DNA of 64,000 nt from positions 9,171 to 73,170 of the forward strand of contig NZ_DATNGK010000257.1 in assembly GCF_035605935.1 (NCBI RefSeq), written 5' to 3'. The translations under genes and the position numbers were made by a program. The notes under the pieces were generated by a model. That model was not told where the DNA came from and did not search any database. It saw nothing but the letters and a program-made list of their open reading frames with translations. Below are positions 51,517 through 60,886 of the stretch, piece by piece; position 1 is the first letter of the stretch; each line of letters starts with the position of its first letter. This DNA comes from Actinocrinis sp035605935 (GTDB lineage: Bacteria; Actinomycetota; Actinomycetes; Streptomycetales; Catenulisporaceae).

Positions 51517-54500
51517 TCAGGCGGCCAGCACCTCGGCTTGCTCGCGGGCCAGTTCGAGGGCCGCTTCGGGGGAAAGAGCCCGGCCCTCGGCGAAGGCGCG
51601 CTCGTACTCTTCGGAGCCGAGCGCGCCACGCGCCGTCTGCGCGGCCCGCGCGACATCGATGTGCCGGGCCGGGGGCGGCACCGCGGGCCTGATCGCGGTC
51701 GCCGCACCGAGCAGCACGGCGGAAAGGCGTGGCTGCTGCGCGGCCTGCGCCGCGGACGCCAGGCCCTCGACGCAAGCGGCCACGTCGGGCCGGTCGTAGA
51801 AGAGTTTCGTCGCCGCGATCAGGCCGGCCCGCAGATGCTTGGCGGCCTCGCGCGCCTGGCCGCGATCCGCCGCCAACAGGCCGGAGCTGATCTCGTACTG
51901 GGCCCGGAACGGGCCGAGGTAGCCGCGTTCGGCGGTCGAGCGCCCCGCCGCCAGATGCGCCGCCGCCGCGTCGAACTCGCCGCGGCGGCGGGCGAATTCG
52001 GCCCGGCTGAGCATCAAGTAGGTGCGGATCTCCACGGACGCGGCGCGATCGATCAGTCGTTGCTCGGTCTGCTCGATGATCCGATCCGCCTGCTCGGGCT
52101 CGCCGAGGAACTCGTGCTCCCAGGCCATTTGCAGGCCGAGCATCCCGAGGTCGCCGGTCGCGCCGAGTTCCTCCGCCACTTCCACCGCTTCGGCGTAAGT
52201 CACCAGCGCCGCGCGGTGTTCGCCGCGCATGCTCTGCACATAGCCGAGCGCTTGTCCGCACTCTGCGACGCCCCAGCGGTCGCCGGCGTCCCGGAACAGG
52301 TCGAGGGCCCGGCGGGTGCACTCCTCCGCCGCCGCGGTGTCGGCGTCGGCGAGCATGCGCGAGCGGAACATGAGGATCAGGCCGACGTCCCACGTCTTGC
52401 CCGCGGCCTCGGCGGCCGACTGCACCTCGTCGAGCGTCTCGACGATCCGTTCCGACTGGAACATCGAGAGCAGCAGCTCGACCAGGCAACCGACCGTGTG
52501 ATACTCGCCGATCTGCTGGAAGATGGCGCGCGAACGCTCCAGCAGCGCCTTGGTCTCCTCGACCTCGATTCCGGTGTCGAGGCCGGTGATAGCGCGCAGC
52601 GCCACGATCACGGCGAAATTCGTGGAGGAGGTGTCCAAGGCGCTCTCGGCCAGTTCCGCGACCGCGATGTAAAGCTGCTGGGTGTCGCGGCGACCACGCA
52701 GCATCCAGTACCAGCTCAAGTTGGTACACATGCGCAGCGCGGTTTCAGCGTCCTGACGTTCCAGCGTCCAGCTCAGCGCCGCGCGCAGGTTGTCGTCCTC
52801 GGCGTCGAGCCGGGCGATCCAGCGCAGTTGGTCGGGTCCGCGCAGATTGGGCTCGGCGGCGGCGATCAGATCCGCGTAGTGGGCGGCATGCCGATCGCGG
52901 GCGCTCTGTTCGCAGCCGGACTCGACGAGCCGATCGCGTGCGTATTCGCGGATCGTCTCCAGCAGCCGATAGCGCATCGTGCCGCCGTCGAGGCGGTCGG
53001 CCACCACCAGCGACTTCGCGACCAGGCGACCGAGCACGTCAAGCACCTCGACGCCGACGACCGCGTCCAGGTCCTCCAACGTCGCCCCGCCGACGAACAC
53101 CGAGCAGGCCGCCAGCACCTCGCGCTCGGCGGCGTCGAGCAGATCCCAGCTCCAGTCCACCACCGCGCGCAGCGTCTGCTGGCGCGGCAGCGCGGTGCGG
53201 GCACCGTTGGTCAGCAGCCGGAACCGGTTGTCGAGCCGGTCGGCGACCTGACGCGGGGTCAGCAGATTGAAACGGGCCGCGGCCAGCTCCAGTGCGAGCG
53301 GGCTGCCGTCGAGCCGGCGGCAGATCTCCGCCAGCGCCGCGCCGTCCGGACCGTCGGTGGCCAGGTCCGGGCGCACCGCGCGGCCGCGTTCGAGCAGCAG
53401 CTGCATCGCGGCGTATTCGCCGAGCCTGGATTGTTCGGCCTCGATCGGCGGCACCGGCAGCGGGTCGATCGGCAAGCGCACCTCGCCGGGCACCGCCAGC
53501 GGCTCGCGGCTGGTGGTCAGGATGGTGACCTGCGGGCAGCGGTCCAGGATGAGCGCGGCCAGGTCGGCGGCGGCGTCGACCACGTGCTCGCAGTTGTCCA
53601 GGACCAGCAGCATCCTGCGATCGGCGAGGGTGGCCGCGATCCGGGTGCGGTAGTCGCCGTGATCGACGACGCGGCGGGCCCGCTCGGTGACCACCATGTC
53701 GCGGCCGCCGACGGCCGTGAGTACCTCGGCCGCGACGGCTTCCGCCCCGACCGGGGCGAGTTCCGCGACGACCGCGCCGTCACGCGCGTACGCGACGGCT
53801 TTAGCGAGTGAAGTCTTACCCGCTCCCCCGGCTCCGACCAAGGTGAGTAACCGGGTCGTGTCCAGTCGCGCGGAGATCTCGGCGATGAGGCGATCGCGGC
53901 CGATGAGCCGGACGCCGCCGGGCGCGAACCGATGCGAGGCGGGGACCGTGGCGGTCGCGGCGGCGCCGGTAGTGGCGGCGGCAGAAGCCAGCGCTGATTC
54001 GGCCACGGATGCGCTCGGCGCGCTCTTCGACGCGGAATCGGGAGCGGATTCGGCGAGGGCGCGCACCCTCCAGCACTCGGCCTCGATCCGGCGCGCCTCG
54101 TCGGCCAGATCGGGCACGTCGGCGAACTCGGCCAGTGGCTCGGGGCCGGCCAGGCTCAGCGCCTCGCGTGCGGCGGTCGCGCTGCCCTCGGCGATGAGCC
54201 GATCGAAGCGGGAGAGGTCCACCTGCTCCGGCGGGAGCGCCAGCAGGTAGCCGTTGGGCCGGGATATCACCGCGTCGGCGCCGAGCACCCGGCGCAGCCG
54301 CGAGATGAGCGCCTGCAGGGCGTTGGCGCTCGGCGGTTCCCCGTCCCAGAGCTGATCGGCGAGGTATTCGGCGCGGCGCGGTACGCCGGGGCTCAGTGCG
54401 AGCAGCGCGAGCAGGGACCGTAACCGGCGCCCGGGAACCTCAAGCAGGGTGCCGTCGCGCCGCGCCTCGACGCCGCGCAGCACGGACACCCAGAGGCCGG

Positions 54501-54522
54501 GCACTCGGTTCTGCTGGTCCAC
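51517..54522 (-). CDS. SARP/AfsR-like regulator with NB-ARC and TPR domains
   Basis: A 1001-residue regulator from GTG 54522. Domains: an OmpR-type winged helix (residues 10-95, LLEVPGRRLRSLLALLALSPG, LQALISRLRRVLG, ISRPNGYLL), a very short BTAD-like stretch (about 100-160, FDRLIAEG ... LAEFADVPDLADEARRIEAE), an Ala/Ser linker, an NB-ARC ATPase (Walker A GAGGAGKT at 230-237, LLVLDNCEHV, ILTTSREPL) and a long TPR-type helical C-terminus. Similar proteins activate specialised metabolism or morphology. The BTAD part is about half the usual size. The converging exporter operon has SARP-like repeats at its front. Confidence 0.88.
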   Translation of the reverse strand: MDQQNRVPGLWVSVLRGVEARRDGTLLEVPGRRLRSLLALLALSPGVPRRAEYLADQLWDGEPPSANALQALISRLRRVLGADAVISRPNGYLLALPPEQVDLSRFDRLIAEGSATAAREALSLAGPEPLAEFADVPDLADEARRIEAECWRVRALAESAPDSASKSAPSASVAESALASAAATTGAAATATVPASHRFAPGGVRLIGRDRLIAEISARLDTTRLLTLVGAGGAGKTSLAKAVAYARDGAVVAELAPVGAEAVAAEVLTAVGGRDMVVTERARRVVDHGDYRTRIAATLADRRMLLVLDNCEHVVDAAADLAALILDRCPQVTILTTSREPLAVPGEVRLPIDPLPVPPIEAEQSRLGEYAAMQLLLERGRAVRPDLATDGPDGAALAEICRRLDGSPLALELAAARFNLLTPRQVADRLDNRFRLLTNGARTALPRQQTLRAVVDWSWDLLDAAEREVLAACSVFVGGATLEDLDAVVGVEVLDVLGRLVAKSLVVADRLDGGTMRYRLLETIREYARDRLVESGCEQSARDRHAAHYADLIAAAEPNLRGPDQLRWIARLDAEDDNLRAALSWTLERQDAETALRMCTNLSWYWMLRGRRDTQQLYIAVAELAESALDTSSTNFAVIVALRAITGLDTGIEVEETKALLERSRAIFQQIGEYHTVGCLVELLLSMFQSERIVETLDEVQSAAEAAGKTWDVGLILMFRSRMLADADTAAAEECTRRALDLFRDAGDRWGVAECGQALGYVQSMRGEHRAALVTYAEAVEVAEELGATGDLGMLGLQMAWEHEFLGEPEQADRIIEQTEQRLIDRAASVEIRTYLMLSRAEFARRRGEFDAAAAHLAAGRSTAERGYLGPFRAQYEISSGLLAADRGQAREAAKHLRAGLIAATKLFYDRPDVAACVEGLASAAQAAQQPRLSAVLLGAATAIRPAVPPPARHIDVARAAQTARGALGSEEYERAFAEGRALSPEAALELAREQAEVLAA

Positions 54523-54629
54523 GCGCCCATTCTCACCGATCAGTACGTTGCGCGGCGCGCCTATTACGCCGAGGGCGAACAGCGCGATCGGCGAACGGCC
54601 GGATTCACCCGGCCTGGCGGGCGCTACAG

Positions 54630-54896
54630 CTAGTGCGCGCCGTTCAGCTTCGCATCCTGCGGCGGTGCCGGCGCCTCGCGCCCGTCCTGCGCATCGGACT
54701 CCTGCTGCTCGGCCCGCCCGGCGTCCAGCTTGCGCAGCTGCCTGGCCATCGATCGGCCGAGGAACCAGGTGGCCACGCCGATGATCACCACGATGATGAA
54801 GCCCAGCATGCCGGGCCCCACCCACGGGGTGTTGTCGCTGACGGTGGCGGCGGACAGCGGATGTACCGCGCTGGCGGCGGCGAACTCGATGCTCAT
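54630..54896 (-). CDS. Small single-pass membrane protein coupled to rmlA
   Basis: An 88-residue protein with an outer N-terminus (about 25 residues), one membrane helix (GMLGFIIVVIIGVATWFLG) and a charged, Gln/Asp-rich cytosolic tail. The ATG at 54896 overlaps the rmlA stop as ATGA and has GGGAGG 6 bases upstream. No family was recognised. Its coupling to a sugar-nucleotide gene suggests a role at the membrane with the glycan machinery. Confidence 0.65.
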   Translation of the reverse strand: MSIEFAAASAVHPLSAATVSDNTPWVGPGMLGFIIVVIIGVATWFLGRSMARQLRKLDAGRAEQQESDAQDGREAPAPPQDAKLNGAH

Positions 54897-55780
54897 GACA
54901 AGCCTCCCGGACTGCCTTCATTATCCAGCAGGTTGAGCAGATAAGCGCCGTATCCGCTCTTGAGCAGCGGCTCGGCCAGCTCGCGCAGCCGCGCGGAGTC
55001 GAGGAAACCGGCGCGCCAAGCGGTCTCCTCCACACACCCTATCTTCAAGCCCTGACGCTCTTCGATCACCCGCACGTACTCGGCGGCCTGAACCATCGAG
55101 GTGAACGTGCCGGTGTCCAGCCACGCGGTGCCGCGGTCGAGCACCGATACGGTCAGCTCCCCCGCGTCCAGGTAGGCCGCGTTCACCCCGGTGATCTCCA
55201 GCTCGCCGCGCGCGCTCGGCTTGAGCGCCTTGGCGATCTCGACCACGCGGTTGTCGTAGAAGTAGAGGCCGGGGACCGCGTACCGGGACTTCGGCTTGAC
55301 CGGCTTCTCCTCGATCGAGACCGCGCGGCCGCTCTCGTCGAACTCGACGACGCCGTACGCGCTCGGGTCGGCGACCGGGTAGGCGAAGACCAGCCCGCCC
55401 TTCACGTCGGTGTTGTTGCGCAGCTGCCGCCCGAGCCCGACGCCGTGGAAGATGTTGTCACCGAGCACCAGCGCGACCGACTCGTCGCCGATGAACTGCT
55501 CGCCGAGGATGAACGCCTGCGCGAGGCCTTCCGGCCGCTCCTGCACCGCGTACTCGAGACGCAGACCGAACTGCGAGCCGTCGCCGAGCAGCCGCTGGAA
55601 CGCCGCCTGGTCCTCCGGCGTGGTGATGATCAGGATCTCGTCGATCCCCGACATCACCAGCGTGGAGAGCGGGTAGTAGATCATCGGCTTGTCGAAGACC
55701 GGCATGAGCTGCTTGGAGATGGCCTTCGTGATCGGCCACAGCCGCGAGCCGGTGCCGCCTGCCAGGATGATTCCGCGCAT
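54893..55780 (-). CDS. rmlA: Glucose-1-phosphate thymidylyltransferase
   Basis: A 295-residue RmlA/RfbA, the first enzyme of dTDP-L-rhamnose synthesis. GIILAGGTGSRLWPIT is the nucleotidyltransferase signature; LVLGDNIFHGVGL, EEKPVKPKS and GTAWLDTGTFTSM are also conserved. ATG 55780 begins the family N-terminus (MRGIILAGG); the frame is open for 14 more codons upstream. The rmlB gene starts at the right edge, pointing the other way. The small downstream gene is coupled to it. Confidence 0.95.
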   Translation of the reverse strand: MRGIILAGGTGSRLWPITKAISKQLMPVFDKPMIYYPLSTLVMSGIDEILIITTPEDQAAFQRLLGDGSQFGLRLEYAVQERPEGLAQAFILGEQFIGDESVALVLGDNIFHGVGLGRQLRNNTDVKGGLVFAYPVADPSAYGVVEFDESGRAVSIEEKPVKPKSRYAVPGLYFYDNRVVEIAKALKPSARGELEITGVNAAYLDAGELTVSVLDRGTAWLDTGTFTSMVQAAEYVRVIEERQGLKIGCVEETAWRAGFLDSARLRELAEPLLKSGYGAYLLNLLDNEGSPGGLS

Positions 55781-55905
55781 ATGTGGACAGCCAATCGGTC
55801 GGGTTGCTGAGCGCAGACCCACCGTACCCGAAGCGCCTAGGCGGTTGGACGCGGACCCTGCGACGCCCTAGCGACGTCCACCGCCGCAGTCCGGGCCGCC
55901 TCGAC

Positions 55906-57621
55906 TCAGCCTCTGGCCAGCTCGGTGAGCAGGTTCTTGTTCCAGATCATGATCTCCCAGCCGCCGATGCCGACGGTGCGGACCGGCGGCCCGAACTGCT
56001 TGACCGCCTGATCCGGCGAGGCGTACTTGATGGCGAGCGGATTCGCGACATCGACGACGAGGAAGTCCGCGTAGTGCGCCTGCGGGTCGTACCAGGTCGA
56101 CTTCGACTCCCAGTCGTACACCGAAATGCCTTTAGGGCCAGTGTTGACCGGGTTGACCTGGACCGCGCCGCCGGAGGCGACTGTGATGCTGTGCGAGGTC
56201 CAATAGCCGCCGATGCCGTATTTGTAGCCGTTCTGCTGGAGCCACGTCTCGACCTTGTGCGCATAAGGAGGCTGACTCGCCGCGCCGGCGTGATCTACGA
56301 GCACTGCGGCGAACATCGCCGCGGCCGCGCCGAGCACCGCGATGTGCTTGCGCTGCGTCAGCCCCGGCCCGAGCACCCGCGCGGCGACCACCGCGGCGAG
56401 CGGCAGCACTCCGGCGATCTCCCGGGGTCCGCCCTGGTACTGCGAACTGAGCACGAGGGCCGCAACGTTGAACAGCACGCCGACCGTGATCAGCTTGGCG
56501 ATGCGGTCCCCGTCCGCGTCACCCTCGGCCGCCGCACCGCGCCACCGGCGCAGCGTGCGTACCAGCGCGACGACTGCCAGACCGGCGCCGATCAAGTGCA
56601 GCAGCACGATCACCGTGCTCACCCGCACCGTCTGGCCGCCGCCGGTGGCCGGGGTGGCGAGCGGAAGCCCGAAGAAGTCGGCCCCGAACAGTTCGAGGAA
56701 CGAGCCGGCCGACTTCCAGATCGCGTCCGGCATCTGGGCCGCGGTGTTGAAGGTCATGTCCGGCGAGTGCATCGCGAAGCCGCCGAGCCGGTTGATCACC
56801 CGTGGCGCTTCCTGGGCGATGCCGATCGACAACACCGCGGCGGCGAGCAGCCAGGCCTGGTACCGGCGATCGCCCTCGCCGCGCCACAGCCGCGCTGCAG
56901 TGACCACGGTCAGCGCGGCGCCGGCCAGGAACACCGCGGTGGTGTCGCTGGCCTCGGCCCACAGCAGTACCAGGAACAGCAGCGCCGGGGTGAATCCGCG
57001 CTGCGGCAGCCGCTCCAGGGCCAGGAAGAACACCAGCACCGGAACCGCGGTGCCGAAGTGGTCCGGCGAATCCAGCTCGATGACCGTGCCGACGCCGAGC
57101 CCCGGAGCCGACAGCATGATCACCAGGACAATCAGCACCCTGGCAAGCGCCTCTTTGCCGCGGGCCCGGCCGCGCGCCAGCCAGCAGGCGAGCAATACAG
57201 CGAGGGTGTAGGTGAGGGCAGCGGCCACGTGCGTGACGTCACCGTTCAGGCCGTGCACCGCCTCCACCAGCATGTACTCGGGCAGCTCGGTGAAATAGAA
57301 GCTGACGTCGGACACGGTCCAGTGGCTCAGCAGCAGATTGCCGTGCAGCATGTCCCACGCTTGCAGCGCGTTGCCCGCGCCGTCGCCGTTGAGCGGCGCC
57401 GTCCTGGCCTGGTGAAGGTAGAGCTCGAACAAGACGATCGCGGCCAGCGGCAGGCCGGTCAGCGCGATCGCGTGCGACCTGGCCCAGCGCCGCGCGATCG
57501 CGAGCCGGCTTTCCGCGGCTGACAAGGAGACGCCGGCGGCGGGTTCCTCCCCCGTCACCGGCGTCTGCTCATCAGCTCCGTGAAGTGCCTCGGCAGGCCG
57601 AGGAACTTGGAGCTCGGGCAT
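55906..57621 (-). CDS. Polytopic membrane protein of the polysaccharide cluster
   Basis: A 571-residue protein with about ten hydrophobic helices (HAIALTGLPLAAIVLFELYLH, LTYTLAVLLACWLA, LVFFLALERL) and a soluble C-terminal domain of about 120 residues (WLQQNGYKYGIGGYWTSHSITV). The layout resembles membrane (GT-C-like) glycosyltransferases, but no catalytic motif is certain. ATG 57621 overlaps the epimerase stop (TAATG). It is the last gene of a run nucleotide-sugar dehydrogenase, GT2, epimerase, membrane protein. Confidence 0.72.
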   Translation of the reverse strand: MPELQVPRPAEALHGADEQTPVTGEEPAAGVSLSAAESRLAIARRWARSHAIALTGLPLAAIVLFELYLHQARTAPLNGDGAGNALQAWDMLHGNLLLSHWTVSDVSFYFTELPEYMLVEAVHGLNGDVTHVAAALTYTLAVLLACWLARGRARGKEALARVLIVLVIMLSAPGLGVGTVIELDSPDHFGTAVPVLVFFLALERLPQRGFTPALLFLVLLWAEASDTTAVFLAGAALTVVTAARLWRGEGDRRYQAWLLAAAVLSIGIAQEAPRVINRLGGFAMHSPDMTFNTAAQMPDAIWKSAGSFLELFGADFFGLPLATPATGGGQTVRVSTVIVLLHLIGAGLAVVALVRTLRRWRGAAAEGDADGDRIAKLITVGVLFNVAALVLSSQYQGGPREIAGVLPLAAVVAARVLGPGLTQRKHIAVLGAAAAMFAAVLVDHAGAASQPPYAHKVETWLQQNGYKYGIGGYWTSHSITVASGGAVQVNPVNTGPKGISVYDWESKSTWYDPQAHYADFLVVDVANPLAIKYASPDQAVKQFGPPVRTVGIGGWEIMIWNKNLLTELARG

Positions 57622-58646
57622 TAGATGGTGCCGGCCTCGACCGCGTTGGCGATCCACGGGATGACCTCGTCCAGCATGGTGTCGAGAGAGGTGGTCGCCT
57701 CGAAGCCGAGGATCTTCTTGGCCTTCTCGGTGGCCGGAACCCGGCGCTGCACGTCGTACTCGAACGGATCGTCGCTGATCACCTTCAGCTCCGAGTCCGC
57801 GCCCTTGATCTTGCGCCAGATCGCGGCGGCCAGGTCGAGCACCGTGGTGCCCTCGGCGGTGGACAGGTTGAAGTCCTCGTTCACCGCGTCAGGGTGCTCC
57901 ATCGCGGTGACGATGCCGGCGGCCAGGTCGCCGCCGTAGGTGTAGTGCCGGATCTGGTCGCCGCTGCCCAGGATGTGCAGCGGGTCCTGGCCCTTGAGCA
58001 CCTTCTGCACCAGGTCCGGGACCACGTGGCTCATCGCGAGCTTCACGTTGCCGGAAAGGATCTCCTCGTCGCCGAGGGCGCGCGACTCACCGATGCCGAC
58101 GCAGTTGAACGGCCGCACGATCGTGTAAGGCAGCTTGTACTGGTCCCACGCGGCGCGGGCGAAGTACTCGACGGCCAGCTTCTGGAAGCCGTAGGAGGAC
58201 AGCGGCGGCGGCACCTCGCGCTCCTGGCCCTCGTAGGACGGCCAGGTGTCGGTGGACTCGAACACCATGGAGGAGGAGAGGTAGGTGACCTTCTTCAGCC
58301 GGCCGGCCTTGTGCGCCGCGATCGCCGCGTCGCAGGAGGCTGCGATGATCCGCTCGTTGGTGGCGAGCAGGTCGTAGGCGTAGGTGTGGAAGTACGAGAT
58401 GCCGCCGATCATCGCGGCCCCGGCGATGAAGTGGTCGCAGTCCTCGAGCAGCGAGGTCATCAGCGCCACGTCCTGGCAGTCGCCCTCCACCAGCTGGTAG
58501 TTCGGGTGCTCGTCGTAGGACTTCTTGACCTTGCCGTACTTGGAGAAGTTGTCCACACCGACCACGGCGTATCCGCGCCTCAGCAGCTCCTCGACGACAT
58601 AACCGCCGATGAACCCGGCCGAGCCGCTGATCAGTACCTTTTCCAT
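57621..58646 (-). CDS. NAD-dependent nucleotide-sugar epimerase/dehydratase (extended SDR)
   Basis: A 341-residue extended short-chain dehydrogenase. The NAD site is GSAGFIGGYVVEELLRRG; the catalytic set includes SSSMVFES and Y-x3-K in SSYGFQKLAVEYF; VRPFNCVGIGES binds the sugar nucleotide. It belongs to the UDP-glucose 4-epimerase/GDP-mannose epimerase kind; the sugar cannot be fixed from the sequence. The ATG at 58646 is 6 bases after the GT2 stop with GAGGAAG upstream; the stop overlaps the next gene. Confidence 0.85.
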   Translation of the reverse strand: MEKVLISGSAGFIGGYVVEELLRRGYAVVGVDNFSKYGKVKKSYDEHPNYQLVEGDCQDVALMTSLLEDCDHFIAGAAMIGGISYFHTYAYDLLATNERIIAASCDAAIAAHKAGRLKKVTYLSSSMVFESTDTWPSYEGQEREVPPPLSSYGFQKLAVEYFARAAWDQYKLPYTIVRPFNCVGIGESRALGDEEILSGNVKLAMSHVVPDLVQKVLKGQDPLHILGSGDQIRHYTYGGDLAAGIVTAMEHPDAVNEDFNLSTAEGTTVLDLAAAIWRKIKGADSELKVISDDPFEYDVQRRVPATEKAKKILGFEATTSLDTMLDEVIPWIANAVEAGTI

Positions 58647-58651
58647 GAGTC

Positions 58652-59509
58652 TTAGTCTTCCTCGGTCTTCTTGGCTTGGCTGCGGGCGGATTGCCGGGCC
58701 TGGAACTGCGCTGCGGTCATCCGCGGCCCGAAGGCGAAGCGGTACCACTTGAGGTATTTCGGGATCCACTGGGCGACCTTGAAGTTGGACACCCCGGCCT
58801 GCCGGTCCAGCCAGATCGTCGGGATCTCGGCCACCGGAAGGCGCATCCTGCGGGCCTTCGCGGTCAGCTCGATGCCGATCTCGAAACCGGCCCGGCTCTC
58901 GATGCCCACCTGGCGCACGAACTCGGTCGAGTAGGCCTTGTACGAGTTCGTGGCGTCGCGGGTGCCGATGCGCGCGAAGATGCGCAGCGAGCGGCCGGCC
59001 AGCTTGGAGATCATGCCCTTGAGGGCGGGTCCGCCGACCTGTTGGCCGCCGGCCATGTACCGGGAGGCCGCGGCCACCGCGACGCCGCGCTCCACCAGGC
59101 GGGTCAGATCGTCGATCTGCCTGGCGTCGTCGCAGCCGTCTGCCATCGTCACCACGGCCACCGGCGCAGACGCGCTGTCGATGCCGAAGCGGATCGCGTT
59201 GGCGGGTCCGCGCCCGTAGGTGTTGATCGCCAGGCGGATGCGCGGCTCCTCGCGGGAGTACTCCTCCACCACCGGCACCGTCTCGTCCTCAGGGAAGTCG
59301 ACGACGACGATCACCTCGCACGGCAGCGAGACCGCCTCGAACAGCCGGTCGAGGACGGGCACTATGTGCACGCCCTCGTTGTACGCGGGGATCACGATCG
59401 AGACGCGCGGTCCGGGCGCCGTCTCGGCTGACTGCATCTCGGTCCTCTGCGCTGCGGCGGAACGGCTCCGCGTGCGCTGCGCCGCGGAGGCTGGTGAATC
59501 CAGGCTCAC
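58652..59509 (-). CDS. GT2 glycosyltransferase (polyprenyl-phosphate sugar transferase-like)
   Basis: A 285-residue GT-A-fold enzyme (VSIVIPAYNEGVHIVPVLDRL; VTMADGCDD in place of the common D-D-S/D motif). It resembles dolichyl-phosphate mannosyltransferases and their bacterial relatives, which load a sugar on a lipid phosphate. It has no membrane helix. The GTG start overlaps the dehydrogenase stop (GTGA). Confidence 0.84.
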   Translation of the reverse strand: MSLDSPASAAQRTRSRSAAAQRTEMQSAETAPGPRVSIVIPAYNEGVHIVPVLDRLFEAVSLPCEVIVVVDFPEDETVPVVEEYSREEPRIRLAINTYGRGPANAIRFGIDSASAPVAVVTMADGCDDARQIDDLTRLVERGVAVAAASRYMAGGQQVGGPALKGMISKLAGRSLRIFARIGTRDATNSYKAYSTEFVRQVGIESRAGFEIGIELTAKARRMRLPVAEIPTIWLDRQAGVSNFKVAQWIPKYLKWYRFAFGPRMTAAQFQARQSARSQAKKTEED

Positions 59510-60711
59510 ACGCGCACGCCCTGTCCCAGCACGTTCCAGATGTCGGCGACCGGCTTTTCGGTCACCAGATTCCGGTACTCGGGGTGCGGGGTGGCGATGA
59601 TCAGCAGGTCGGCGCGCTCAACCACCTCTTCGAGCGGGAGCAGCGTCGGGTCGACCTTGACGTACGGGTCGGTGCACAGCACGTCGCCCGCCTTGAACTT
59701 GAGGATGCGGCGCAGCTTGTAGGAAAGGCTGGAGCGGATGTCATCCGACTCTGCCTTGAAGCCCATGCCGAGGATGCCCACGGTCAGGTCGGCCAGCTGG
59801 TGCTGCTCCTCCAGCTTGTGCACCAGGTACAGCGGCATGCCCTCGTTGATCGTCATCGCGGTGTGGCCGAGGGCGAAGTTGTTGTTGTTGAAGGCCGCCA
59901 GCTGCATCGTGTCCTTGAACAGGCACGGCCCGGCGGCGAAGCCCGCGCCCGGCATGTCCGCGGCCCGCGGATAGTCGAAGGCCAGGCCCTTGCGGATGCG
60001 GTCGAAGTCGAGGCCCTGGTCGTTGGCCATCATGTAGAACTGGTTGGCCGTGGCGAACTTGATGTAGCGCCAGACGTTGGTGAACAGCTTGGCCAGCTCC
60101 GCCTCCTCCGGCGAGAGCTCGACCACGGTCTCGGTCAGCAGCCCGAACAGCTCGCGGGCGCGCTTGAGGCCGTGCTCGGTGCGGCTGGAGACGATCTGCG
60201 GGAGGCTGAACAGCTCGGTCATGGCCTTGCCCTCGGCGATGCGCTCCGGGCAGAACGCCACCGGCATGTCCACACCGAGGCGGTCGACCATCTTCTCGAC
60301 CAGCGCGGTGACTCCGGGGTAGACGGTGCTGCGCAGCACCAGCAGCTGACCGTCGCGGAAATGCTCCGAGCAGACCCCGAGGGCGCGTGGGATCGCGGTC
60401 TGATCCGGGTTCAGGTGCTCGTCCACGGGGGTACCGATGACCACGACCACGTTGGCCGCGGTGCCGACGATCGCCGGGTCGGTCGAGGCCTTAAGCCGCC
60501 CCTCTGCCACGACCCGCTTGAGCACCGGATCGGCGCCGGGTTCGTCGAACGGCAGCTGCGCGCCGTTGACCAGTTCCACCGCCGCTTCGCTGGTGTCGTA
60601 GATGCCGACGTTGGCGCCGCGGTCCGCGAAAGCGATCGCGAGCGGCAGTCCGACGTGGCCGCATCCGCCGACCACCACAACATCCCGCGGGAACCCGACC
60701 GCGTCTGTCAT
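59506..60711 (-). CDS. UDP-glucose/GDP-mannose-type nucleotide-sugar dehydrogenase
   Basis: A 401-residue three-domain dehydrogenase. VVVVGGCGHVGLPLAIAFADRG is the NAD site and GPCLFKDT holds the catalytic cysteine. It oxidises a UDP- or GDP-sugar to the uronate; the WecC/UDP-N-acetylmannosaminuronate group is a possible match. ATG 60711 has GAGGG 5 bases upstream, against an in-frame ATG 4 codons earlier. It is the first gene of a four-gene run in which successive genes overlap or lie 6 bases apart. Confidence 0.9.
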   Translation of the reverse strand: MTDAVGFPRDVVVVGGCGHVGLPLAIAFADRGANVGIYDTSEAAVELVNGAQLPFDEPGADPVLKRVVAEGRLKASTDPAIVGTAANVVVVIGTPVDEHLNPDQTAIPRALGVCSEHFRDGQLLVLRSTVYPGVTALVEKMVDRLGVDMPVAFCPERIAEGKAMTELFSLPQIVSSRTEHGLKRARELFGLLTETVVELSPEEAELAKLFTNVWRYIKFATANQFYMMANDQGLDFDRIRKGLAFDYPRAADMPGAGFAAGPCLFKDTMQLAAFNNNNFALGHTAMTINEGMPLYLVHKLEEQHQLADLTVGILGMGFKAESDDIRSSLSYKLRRILKFKAGDVLCTDPYVKVDPTLLPLEEVVERADLLIIATPHPEYRNLVTEKPVADIWNVLGQGVRV

Positions 60712-60886
60712 CGATGCCCTCATTTCCAGAACAGATTATGACGGCGAGGGCCCGCTGCGGGGTCCGCCTGCCGTGTCCACAAGCCGAGTGAGCGCTCTTG
60801 ACCTGCGCGAGAGCAAACCTTACAGGCAGCGTGCGCCGGACCTGAAGAAAGCCTGCATCCCTTGGACGCAGCGCAACCCTAATCGG

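Noticed and set aside
49624..55035. Antibiotic biosynthetic gene cluster suggested by a SARP and a DrrAB exporter
   Set aside because: No polyketide synthase, peptide synthetase, terpene or RiPP enzyme is present nearby, so only regulation and export are supported.
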